Shown here in pieces: positions 19,304 through 25,945 of a DNA stretch of 64,000 nucleotides (positions are counted from its first letter, which is position 1; every line of letters begins with the position of its first letter). Under the pieces are notes generated by a model, which had not been told where the DNA came from, ran no database searches, and worked only from the letters and a program-made list of their open reading frames with translations. The translations under genes and the position numbers were made by a program. This stretch comes from Bacillus sp. FJAT-49736. GTDB taxonomy: Bacteria > Bacillota > Bacilli > Bacillales > Bacillaceae_C. Location: assembly GCF_018343615.1 (NCBI RefSeq), contig NZ_JAGYPI010000001.1, positions 1,506,960 through 1,570,959 of the forward strand. The letters are read 5' to 3'.

Positions 19304-19523
19304 TCTAATCCCCCTTAAAAAAACTCATTTTTTATTTCAAAATTATTGTCTACAAAATAAACATATTAAAAGAATAGAGTTTCTATAAAAATAATATTAA
19401 ATATTTATGTTTGATTTCCCTCTAATTTAACCAAAATATTATTAGCCTTTCATTTTCCTCCAATATTTTTGACCTATCTTTGTGAAGAGGAAAGGAATTT
19501 TAATAAGCAAGGGAGTTAGTCAA

Positions 19524-19742
19524 GTGGAACACATTATAAAGGTTCAAAGAAATAATAAAGGTGACATCATTAGCTTTGAAACATCACAAGGTAGAATAAT
19601 TTCCTATAGAAAAGCTATGATGGAAACAGAAAGTGGAATCATTGAAGGAGCAAATATCGGATGGAATCAAGATGGACATGCCTTCCTATTTAATAGTGAT
19701 GATAGCGATAAATATTTTGTAAATTATCCCCCTATCTATTAA
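19524..19742 (+). CDS. DUF3892-like small protein (72 aa)
   Basis: A 72-aa protein with the pattern of DUF3892 domains (HIIKVQRNNKGDIISFETSQG, then GANIGWNQDGHAFLF), function unknown. I place the start at GTG 19524 because AAGGGAG sits 8 nt upstream; a longer frame opens at 19482 without a ribosome binding site. It stands alone between divergent and convergent neighbours and ends at a strong terminator. Confidence 0.75.
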   Translation: MEHIIKVQRNNKGDIISFETSQGRIISYRKAMMETESGIIEGANIGWNQDGHAFLFNSDDSDKYFVNYPPIY

Positions 19743-19743
19743 A

Positions 19744-19767
19744 AAGAACCGCAATCATGCGGTTCTT
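19744..19767. terminator. Bidirectional terminator between DUF3892 gene and mntR
   Basis: A perfect 10-bp stem AAGAACCGCA / TGCGGTTCTT with an ATCA loop lies between the convergent stop codons. Confidence 0.85.
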
Positions 19768-19768
19768 C

Positions 19769-20194
19769 TCATATTTCTTCTTCATTTTTTTGCTGCAAAA
19801 TTTTTAATGCTTTCACGCGTTCAGGATCTTCCTCAAAAAATTGTACTAAATCCCCAATTCTATCGATAGAATTCCAGCTTAAATGATGTTCAATACCTTC
19901 TACATCCTGATAAATATTCTCTTCTTTAACACCGATTATCTTCAGAAATTGCTCTAATAAATCATGCCTGTCTACTAGACGCTTTCCGATTTTTTTCCCT
20001 TTCGATGTTAATATTAAGCCGCGGTATTTTTCATATACTAAATAGTCATCTTTATCTAGCTTTTGTACCATTTTTGTAACTGAGGAGGGATGGACGGATA
20101 GTGCTTCAGCAATATCAGATACACGTGCATAGCCTTTGCTTTCAATTAGTAAATAAATTTGTTCTATATAATCTTCCATACTTGGTGTTGGCAT
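19769..20194 (-). CDS. mntR: Manganese-responsive transcriptional regulator MntR
   Basis: A DtxR-family repressor that binds Mn(II) and shuts down manganese uptake genes. It is 141 aa from [19 protein letters not shown], nearly identical in pattern to B. subtilis MntR: winged helix [23 protein letters not shown] (residues 24-46) and metal ligands of the dimer domain in [12 protein letters not shown] and [11 protein letters not shown], including Asp8 near the N-terminus. An in-frame extension to 20254 exists, but the ATG at 20194 matches known MntR starts. The downstream terminator is shared with the DUF3892 gene. Confidence 0.95.
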   Translation of the reverse strand: MPTPSMEDYIEQIYLLIESKGYARVSDIAEALSVHPSSVTKMVQKLDKDDYLVYEKYRGLILTSKGKKIGKRLVDRHDLLEQFLKIIGVKEENIYQDVEGIEHHLSWNSIDRIGDLVQFFEEDPERVKALKILQQKNEEEI

Positions 20195-20515
20195 CCCTAA
20201 ACCCCCATTATGTAAGGCTCTTATCGTTAACTCTATTGTATTTTTTTGAGTCATCGTTAAAATTTTACTATAGAAATACTAATTAAACAAGAAAACTACT
20301 GAATGAATATTAATTACCCCTTTTTCCTCCTATTCTGAAAAAATAAAAAATTAACACCAACCTCCTTGACGCAATAAATCGGTTGGTGTATATTTATTTT
20401 AACATTAAACATATTTTATCGTTTCATATTCATTAGATTATGCAATATTATACGTTTAGTGTTACATTTTTTTCTTGGCACTTTGTGCTTTAAAGATTTA
20501 GGAGGATTAAGAAAC
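20195..20515. other. Intergenic region with divergent control sequences and an orphan hairpin
   Basis: 321 bp between divergent mntR and the cold-shock gene. It contains an isolated inverted repeat at 20354-20389 (annotated separately) and the 5' leader of the cold-shock gene (about 20400-20515, T-rich with AGGAGG at 20501-20506). No protein-coding gene with a convincing ribosome binding site is seen. Confidence 0.6.
20354..20389 (-). terminator. Orphan terminator-like hairpin upstream of the cold-shock gene
   Basis: A 9-bp perfect stem ACACCAACC / GGTTGGTGT with an 18-nt loop. On the minus strand it is followed by TTAATTTTTTATTTTTT, a good terminator tail. No minus-strand gene lies immediately upstream of it. 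Confidence 0.55.
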
Positions 20516-20716
20516 ATGCAAAACGGTAAAGTAAAATGGTTTAACAATGAAAAAGGCTTTGGATTCATCGAAGTTGAAGGTGGAGACGATGTATTCGTAC
20601 ACTTCACAGCTATCCAAGGTGATGGTTTTAAAACGTTAGAAGAAGGTCAAGAAGTATCTTTCGAAATCGTTGAAGGAAACCGTGGACCGCAAGCTGCTAA
20701 CGTAACTAAATTATAA
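20516..20716 (+). CDS. cspD: Cold-shock protein (CspB/CspD family)
   Basis: A 66-aa OB-fold RNA chaperone. It has both nucleic-acid-binding motifs, [17 protein letters not shown] (RNP1, residues 4-20) and DVFVHFTAI (RNP2), and the standard end [13 protein letters not shown] at 20516 with AGGAGG; a leader of 100 nt or more precedes it, as is usual for csp genes whose translation is temperature-dependent. Its specific paralogue name (B, C or D) cannot be decided; cspD is the B. subtilis copy in this chromosomal region. Confidence 0.92.
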   Translation: MQNGKVKWFNNEKGFGFIEVEGGDDVFVHFTAIQGDGFKTLEEGQEVSFEIVEGNRGPQAANVTKL

Positions 20717-20728
20717 TTATAAATGAAC

Positions 20729-20758
20729 AAGGCTGACATTTTTATGTCAGCCTTTTAT
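20729..20758 (+). terminator. Terminator of the cold-shock gene
   Basis: A perfect 11-bp stem AAGGCTGACAT / ATGTCAGCCTT with a TTTT loop, then T residues, right after the stop codon. Confidence 0.9.
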
Positions 20759-20767
20759 TGTTCATTT

Positions 20768-20944
20768 TTAGTTAAATCTTTTGCCAACTTCTTTGAGTTT
20801 CTCACCGACTGTACATTTATCGATGCAAAAGCGATGGGCAAATGCTTTTCCATGATCCTTTTGTAACGTTGATTTAATAAAGCATCCTTCACAATAATAT
20901 TCCAAAATGGAATCTACTTCCTTCAAAAGTTTTTTCCTTTCCAT
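20768..20944 (-). CDS. ypeQ: YpeQ-like zinc-finger protein (58 aa)
   Basis: A 58-aa protein with four well-spaced cysteines and a His: EYYCEGCFIK (C-x2-C) and AHRFCIDKCTVG (C-x3-C), which together should bind one zinc ion. It resembles the small zinc-finger protein YpeQ that lies next to the RNase H-like ypeP/ypdQ genes in B. subtilis, as here. ATG at 20944 behind AAGGACG. Function unknown. It follows the RNase H-like gene by 22 bp on the same strand and is probably cotranscribed. Confidence 0.82.
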   Translation of the reverse strand: MERKKLLKEVDSILEYYCEGCFIKSTLQKDHGKAFAHRFCIDKCTVGEKLKEVGKRFN

Positions 20945-20966
20945 TATGATCGTCCTTTTTAATTGT

Positions 20967-21623
20967 TTAACTTATTTTTAAATGACTAGAAATAATTTTA
21001 TCGTTAAGTGCTTGCGAAGCAAGCTGATCAGCCTCTTTATTTTCTTTTCTACTAATGGGAATAAAGGTTGGATTAATTCCTAACTTTTCCATTTTATGCT
21101 CTATTCTGTCAAGCCAATCATTTAATACTTTCTCGAAACATGGCCATTCTCCTGATAATTGTTTTAGCACACCTTGAGAATCCCCCTTAATAATACATGG
21201 GATATGATGCGCACCTATTTCCTCCAATAGAGACAGGGAATTATACAATGCTATATACTCTGCCTCATTATTTGTATGGATTTCCTCTATTTTAGCATTC
21301 TGGCGATATCTATAGGCTTCATTGCCAATTTTGTAATAGACAACCATACCAATTCCAGCAATACGTTTTTCACGGTCAAATCCCCCATCGAAGAAAATGG
21401 TACAATCACTTGGCTCATTCTTTATTTCCTCTCTTAATTTTAAATATTCCTTTTTCGTCCATTCTGCTCCCATTTCATCAACTATCGTTAAATCGATTAC
21501 ACGACCGGTATTATAAATGTCATCAATGGATCGGTCGAAAGCGTCTTCTGATATCCAATCTGATTCAAACTGTATACTTGCTGTTTTAGCCCCTTTATAT
21601 AGCCATTTTATTTTCACTTTCAT
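20967..21623 (-). CDS. ypeP: RNase H-like protein, YpeP type (218 aa)
   Basis: The C-terminal 145 residues form an RNase HI-type domain (often labelled reverse-transcriptase-like): first Asp in CTIFFDGGFDREKRIAG (about residue 79), Glu in IHTNNEAEYIALYNSL, Asp in IIKGDSQGVLKQL and the final Asp in KENKEADQLASQAL. All four carboxylates are kept, so it could be an active RNA/DNA-hybrid nuclease. The N-terminal 70 residues are a separate small domain. The ATG follows GGGAG. The related YpdQ-type gene is transcribed divergently next door. Confidence 0.85.
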   Translation of the reverse strand: MKVKIKWLYKGAKTASIQFESDWISEDAFDRSIDDIYNTGRVIDLTIVDEMGAEWTKKEYLKLREEIKNEPSDCTIFFDGGFDREKRIAGIGMVVYYKIGNEAYRYRQNAKIEEIHTNNEAEYIALYNSLSLLEEIGAHHIPCIIKGDSQGVLKQLSGEWPCFEKVLNDWLDRIEHKMEKLGINPTFIPISRKENKEADQLASQALNDKIISSHLKIS

Positions 21624-21921
21624 GCTAACACTCCCGGCATATGCTAAAAAAGATGATAATATATTTAACCAAGGCTGTTCTCGTCATTAAAAGAAAAATA
21701 ATAAAAGAAATAGTCTTGATCAGGCATAAATTCATTAACTATATTGTTATCTTTTCCGATTTTTTAATCCAGCGATATTCCTCATAACACGAAAATTCTG
21801 ATATAGATAACAAGTGTTTTAAAATTATGATATCCTAACTAGTAAGCATTGTTATTCTGCATTACCCTTTATTTACTTCCCTTTAGAATCCTACTTTACA
21901 GCAGAAAAAGGAGAATGACAA

Positions 21922-22332
21922 TTGATAGAAGTTTATATAGACGGTGCAAGCGCCGGTGACCCAGGTGATAGCGGGGCCGGGATCTTTATTAAGGCAAACG
22001 GAGAAGTGGAAAGATACTCCATTCCCTTAGGACAAAAAAACAATCATGAGGCAGAATTTTTAGCGCTCATACACAGTTTAAAAATATGTAAGCAAAAAGG
22101 GCATAACATAATTTCTGTCCGCTCTGATTCTAAAGCAGTTGTACATGCGGTAGAGAAAGAATTTGCTAAAAGAGAACCCTACAAAGCATTGCTGTTGGAA
22201 GCATTAAATTTAATTCAACAATTCGAATTATTTTTTATTAAATGGGTTCCCAGCTCTGAAAATAAAACAGCTGACAGTTTGGCACGACATGCTATCCGCA
22301 TGAATAAAAAAGAGGGATTACAGCATGAATAA
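21922..22332 (+). CDS. ypdQ: RNase HI-family protein, YpdQ type (136 aa)
   Basis: A compact RNase H fold with all acidic positions: VYIDGASAGDPGDSGAGIF (Asp7), NNHEAEFLALIHSLK (Glu), VRSDSKAVVHAV (Asp) and NKTADSLARHAI (Asp). It starts at TTG 21922 with AAAGGAG 8 nt upstream; an out-of-frame ATG at 21915 is rejected. The stop overlaps the start of the transporter gene by 8 bp, so the two are coupled. B. subtilis YpdQ is of the same size and location. Confidence 0.86.
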   Translation: MIEVYIDGASAGDPGDSGAGIFIKANGEVERYSIPLGQKNNHEAEFLALIHSLKICKQKGHNIISVRSDSKAVVHAVEKEFAKREPYKALLLEALNLIQQFELFFIKWVPSSENKTADSLARHAIRMNKKEGLQHE

Positions 22333-23263
22333 AAGATTATTAGCAGAATTAGGATTATTACTTGTTGCATTAATTTGGGGCTCTACTTTTGTTGTCGTTC
22401 AAAATGCAATCGAATTTTTGCCGCCTATGACATTTAATGCAATCCGGTTTTTTGTAGCAGGCGTGGTTATTTTACTTATCTATATAATTAAGGAAAAAGG
22501 AAAAATAATCGTATCGGTAAATCAGTTTTTACCCGGTATTTTGTTGGGAATATGCCTATTTATCGGTTACTCCTTTCAAACCATTGGTCTTTTATATACG
22601 ACACCATCAAAAGCAGGATTTATTACCGGGCTAAGTGTAGTCATGGTTCCCTTGATTATATTTATTATTTATAAAAAACGACCTGCCACTAAAGCGCTGA
22701 TCGGCTCTATTGGTGCTGTAATTGGTCTATATTTATTGGCGGCAAAAAATAGCAATGAACTTTCCATTGGGGACGGATTCGTACTTATATGTGCCTTTGG
22801 ATTTGCTTTCCATATCATTTTGACCGATCGTGTTACAAAGAAAGTTCCAATACTATTATTAACAACTGTACAAATATTTACTGTTTCACTGACTTGTGCG
22901 GTTGGTGCCCTTCTATTTGAAAAATGGCAGGTTGTATTCCAGTCCAGTCATATCTTTTCAAGGACAACTATTTTTGCAATGTTAATAACGGCGATACTAG
23001 GAACTGCTTTCGCCTTTTTTATGCAAACAACGGCTCAAAGGCATACAACTCCTACCAGAGTAGGAATTATTTTAACAATGGAGCCGGTTTTTGCCGCGAT
23101 TACTTCCTTTATCGTCATTAACGAAAGATTATCCATTTACGGCTCCATTGGTTGCGTTCTAATCTTTTTTGGAATGGTAGTAAGCGAACTGCCGATTGAG
23201 AAAACTTTTTCTTGGTCTTTTGTGAAGAATAAAAAAGCTATGAATCGTAGGGTTTCAAAATAA
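22325..23263 (+). CDS. EamA-family (DMT superfamily) transporter
   Basis: A 312-aa inner-membrane protein with ten predicted helices in two EamA repeats (about residues 8-140 and 150-295). Repeat signatures are ELGLLLVALIWGSTFVVVQN near the start and PTRVGIILTMEPVFAAITSF in the second half. Family members export amino acids, metabolites or drugs; the substrate cannot be read from the sequence. The gene overlaps the upstream RNase H-like gene by 8 bp and ends in a terminator. Confidence 0.88.
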   Translation: MNKRLLAELGLLLVALIWGSTFVVVQNAIEFLPPMTFNAIRFFVAGVVILLIYIIKEKGKIIVSVNQFLPGILLGICLFIGYSFQTIGLLYTTPSKAGFITGLSVVMVPLIIFIIYKKRPATKALIGSIGAVIGLYLLAAKNSNELSIGDGFVLICAFGFAFHIILTDRVTKKVPILLLTTVQIFTVSLTCAVGALLFEKWQVVFQSSHIFSRTTIFAMLITAILGTAFAFFMQTTAQRHTTPTRVGIILTMEPVFAAITSFIVINERLSIYGSIGCVLIFFGMVVSELPIEKTFSWSFVKNKKAMNRRVSK

Positions 23264-23291
23264 AAAAAGAGGTCTCCATACCTCTTTTTTT
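23262..23291. terminator. Bidirectional terminator after the EamA gene
   Basis: AAAAAAGAGGT / ACCTCTTTTTT stem with a CTCCAT loop between the convergent EamA gene and the DUF6123-like gene; the last bases overlap the latter's stop codon. Confidence 0.85.
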
Positions 23292-23571
23292 ATTTTGAAA
23301 TTAAGCCTATTTTTTCTGCATATTCAAATGCCTGCTCTTTGGAAATAAGGTTATTTTGTTTTAATGATTCTAATAAAGAGATATAAAAGCTTCCATCGAA
23401 TTTTTTCTGCGTTTTCAACGTAATTTCAATAGCCGCTTTAATAATGGTATCAGAGGCAGCTGTATATTGCTTTCCAAAATAGATAAAACCGATAACATCC
23501 TCTTCGAATTTAAACCCTTTTTCCCGAAGGTTCATCAGGAAATCATCCAGTGATAATTCTTTCGTTTTCAA
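23290..23571 (-). CDS. DUF6123-like small protein (93 aa)
   Basis: A small cytoplasmic, probably helical protein with KGFKFEEDVIGFIYFGKQYT, DTIIKAAIEITLKTQKKFDG and SFYISLLESL. I associate this pattern with the Bacillaceae DUF6123 family, from memory and with moderate certainty. I prefer TTG 23571 as start, because GAGGGAG is 6 nt upstream; a longer frame opening at 23613 lacks a ribosome binding site. Function unknown. Confidence 0.68.
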   Translation of the reverse strand: MKTKELSLDDFLMNLREKGFKFEEDVIGFIYFGKQYTAASDTIIKAAIEITLKTQKKFDGSFYISLLESLKQNNLISKEQAFEYAEKIGLISK

Positions 23572-23743
23572 TATTTTCTCCCTCACTAACATTTCCAAGA
23601 GGCAATCCCACACTATTCATTTTTAATTTTACAATACTTTTCTTAACATGACTATATTGCAGTTTTTGAAAAATACATAATTTTGTTCGTCCGAATAAAA
23701 TTAATATGTGCAAGGGAATTCTAGTAAAACGGAGGTGATGATC

Positions 23744-23881
23744 TTGACGAAAAAAAATAATACGCGTGGAAAATTAGCTCCAGGTGCTAACCCGCAAGGT
23801 TGGGGACAGGATACTGAATTTGCTGTTGATGACCCGAAATCAAAATTGGAAAATGCCGCTAAAAAAAGTAATAAAAAATAA
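23744..23881 (+). CDS. sspL: Small acid-soluble spore protein L
   Basis: A 45-aa basic, hydrophilic peptide of the minor SASP type found in the spore core. The pattern matches B. subtilis SspL: MTKKNNTRGKLAPGANPQG and the end DDPKSKLENAAKKSNKK. The start is TTG 23744, 5 nt after GGAGGTGA; in-frame GTG and ATG codons at 23735 and 23738 lie within that site. As in B. subtilis it neighbours ypcP. Expression is presumably forespore-specific. Confidence 0.9.
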   Translation: MTKKNNTRGKLAPGANPQGWGQDTEFAVDDPKSKLENAAKKSNKK

Positions 23882-23901
23882 AATAGGTGCCAGACATCAA
23901 A

Positions 23902-23929
23902 GAGCAATCGCTTAATTTGCCGATTGCTC
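23902..23929. terminator. Terminator between sspL and ypcP
   Basis: A 9-bp stem GAGCAATCG / CGATTGCTC with a 10-nt loop, placed between the convergent stop codons of sspL and ypcP. Confidence 0.7.
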
Positions 23930-23936
23930 TTCAATA

Positions 23937-24839
23937 CTAGGCTTGTTTTGCCAGATTGGACCACTTGCTTTGAATAAGATGTCTTCTTATGCTTCTCAGT
24001 TCTAAATCATCAATAAATGATAAAAACTGCGGAGAAATAGTATTCAATTCTGCTTCCTCTAAAGAAAAGGTTAATGGCACATCACATTTTATTTCCGCCA
24101 ATTCTCTCGACATATGCAGCATTGCGAGATCCTCTTCTATTTTCTTACGCTGGGAAGGTGTTAATTGGTGTAGATTTTCAAGTAGAACTGGAATAGTTTC
24201 AAATTGCTGTATTAATTTCAAGGCCGTTTTCTCGCCAATGCCTTTTACTCCAGGATACCCATCGCTAGTATCACCCATTAATGCTTTTACATCGATAAAT
24301 TGACGTGGAGTAATTCCGTATTCTTCATAAAAAATTTCATTCGAAAAAGTTTTATAATTTCCAAATCCTTTTTGTATAATATTAACATCAATTTGATGAT
24401 CAACAAGCTGTAGCAAGTCTTTGTCACCTGTTAGAATGGAAACCTTTATGTCGTTTTGAACCGATTTTGCGATAGTACCGATACAATCATCCGCTTCATA
24501 ACCAATGACTCCAACGTTTGGCACATCAAAAGCAGCTACTACTTCCTTTACTAGATCGAATTGTGGAATTAATTCAATCGGCGGAGCTTCTCTGTTAGCT
24601 TTATATCCATCAAACTTTTCACTACGAAAGGTTTTGCTGCCCATATCCCAACAAACTATCGCATGGCTCGGTTCCATTTCTTCTAAGGCAGTTAAAAAAT
24701 GCCTCATAAAGCCTTGAACAGCATTTGTTGGTATCCCCTTAGTATTGATCATAAATTGACCGGTAACACTTGTAGCATAAAATGCACGGAACAATAATGC
24801 CATTCCATCTACTAATAATAACTGTGAAGAGTTCTTCAA
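23937..24839 (-). CDS. ypcP: 5'-3' exonuclease / flap endonuclease YpcP (FEN family)
   Basis: A stand-alone homologue of the 5' nuclease domain of DNA polymerase I, processing Okazaki-fragment RNA and DNA flaps. 300 aa. Metal-site blocks: LLLVDGMALLFRAFYA (residues 8-23), VCWDMGSKTFRSEKFDGYKA, GYEADDCIGTIA, ILTGDKDLLQLV and ALMGDTSDGYPGVKGIGEKTA, the last including the helix-hairpin-helix DNA contact. The start is TTG 24839 after GAGGTGAT; no in-frame ATG is near. It lies next to sspL as in B. subtilis. Confidence 0.95.
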   Translation of the reverse strand: MKNSSQLLLVDGMALLFRAFYATSVTGQFMINTKGIPTNAVQGFMRHFLTALEEMEPSHAIVCWDMGSKTFRSEKFDGYKANREAPPIELIPQFDLVKEVVAAFDVPNVGVIGYEADDCIGTIAKSVQNDIKVSILTGDKDLLQLVDHQIDVNIIQKGFGNYKTFSNEIFYEEYGITPRQFIDVKALMGDTSDGYPGVKGIGEKTALKLIQQFETIPVLLENLHQLTPSQRKKIEEDLAMLHMSRELAEIKCDVPLTFSLEEAELNTISPQFLSFIDDLELRSIRRHLIQSKWSNLAKQA

Positions 24840-24894
24840 TTCATCACCTCTAAAATTTACATTTCACTACCATTATATCACGTGTAACTATATT

Positions 24895-25731
24895 TTATTG
24901 CTTCTCTCCCAATTCTACAGGATTTTCCTGATAGGAAACCCAATCTGAATAGCTTCCAGCATATAATTTTACATTTGTAAATCCTGACTCTATCAGCGCA
25001 ATATAATTTGGTGTTGCTGTTACTCCAGATCCGCAATAGACAATGATTGGTTTTGTAGGATCAAGATGTGAGAACCTTTCTCTTTGTTCCTCCGCTGATT
25101 TCCAGCTTCCGTTCGCAAACCCTTCTTCCCAAACAATATTTAATGCTCCAGGGATATGTCCTGGTTTTTTGTCAATTGGTTCTTCTATACCTAAATAACG
25201 GTTCTTGGCACGTGAATCAATCAAAATAGCAGAGCTGTTTTGAACAATATTTTTCACCTCTTCAAACGTAGCAAGCATGTCCACTTGCGGATTCATTGTA
25301 AATATTGTTTCTTCCAAAATGGGAATTACTTCCGATACTTCGTTTCCGTCCTCAACCCATTTAGAAAAACCGCCATCTAATATAAATACATTTGTATGAC
25401 CCATATAAGTTAAAAGCCACCAGAACCGGGCTGCGTAGGATCCTTCACCACTATCATACGCAATAACTTTACTTGCAGAATCAATGCCTGCTTTTTGTAA
25501 TTTTACTTTCAATTGGTGAAGATCAGGGAGTGGATGTCTTCCTCCATGTTCTGTAGGTATGTCGGATAAATCGTCTTCTAAATCAAAATAGATTGCACCT
25601 GGGATATGTGATTTTGAATATACTTCCTTCCCTGCATCCGGTTTACCCAATTCAAACCTACAATCGACAATTCGTACATTTGTATCGTTCAGATGATTCA
25701 TTAGCCATTCCTGACTTTTAATAAATTTCAT
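24895..25731 (-). CDS. Sulfurtransferase, tandem rhodanese (3-mercaptopyruvate/thiosulfate type)
   Basis: A 278-aa enzyme with two rhodanese modules: an inactive N-terminal one (VRIVDCRFELGKPDAGKE, AYDSGEGSYAARFWWLL with Asp-Ser in place of the Cys loop) and a C-terminal one whose catalytic loop is VYCGSGVTATPN (Cys about residue 235). The CGSGVTA loop is the type found in SseA-like 3-mercaptopyruvate sulfurtransferases. ATG 25731 begins one base after the stop codon of the small Cys protein upstream, so the two are translationally coupled; GTG 25740 is a less likely start. Confidence 0.9.
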   Translation of the reverse strand: MKFIKSQEWLMNHLNDTNVRIVDCRFELGKPDAGKEVYSKSHIPGAIYFDLEDDLSDIPTEHGGRHPLPDLHQLKVKLQKAGIDSASKVIAYDSGEGSYAARFWWLLTYMGHTNVFILDGGFSKWVEDGNEVSEVIPILEETIFTMNPQVDMLATFEEVKNIVQNSSAILIDSRAKNRYLGIEEPIDKKPGHIPGALNIVWEEGFANGSWKSAEEQRERFSHLDPTKPIIVYCGSGVTATPNYIALIESGFTNVKLYAGSYSDWVSYQENPVELGEKQ

Positions 25732-25732
25732 C

Positions 25733-25918
25733 TCATCCACACCCTTTTTCTTTTTCTATAAGTTTAATCACATGAGCTTTTGGACTCCAACAGTTGAATT
25801 GGTAATTCGGCTTAGTATCATACCCTAAGCGGGAACATTTGTAATTCATTATTTTGTTCTTTCTTTCAGCTTGAAAGTGAATACATGTTGCACATGCATG
25901 GAACCTGGTTCCTTTCAT
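25733..25918 (-). CDS. Small four-cysteine protein, probable metal binder (61 aa)
   Basis: I do not recognise the family. The 61-aa product has FHACATCIHF (C-x2-C), then YKCSRLG and FNCWSPKA, a C-x2-C...C...C arrangement that would suit one zinc ion or Fe-S site. The start chosen is the ATG at 25918, 6 nt after GAGGGGG; the in-frame ATG six bases earlier is too close to that site. It lies 27 bp after dynA and directly before a sulfurtransferase, so the operon order is dynA - Cys protein - sulfurtransferase. Acceptance of sulfur from the rhodanese is conceivable but purely inferred. Confidence 0.75.
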   Translation of the reverse strand: MKGTRFHACATCIHFQAERKNKIMNYKCSRLGYDTKPNYQFNCWSPKAHVIKLIEKEKGCG

Positions 25919-25945
25919 CCTCATCCCCCTCGAATCTATCAAAAG

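Noticed and set aside
20416..20607. 63-aa antisense ORF over the cold-shock gene
   Set aside because: Pro/Lys-rich shadow frame without ribosome binding site; the sense gene is certain.
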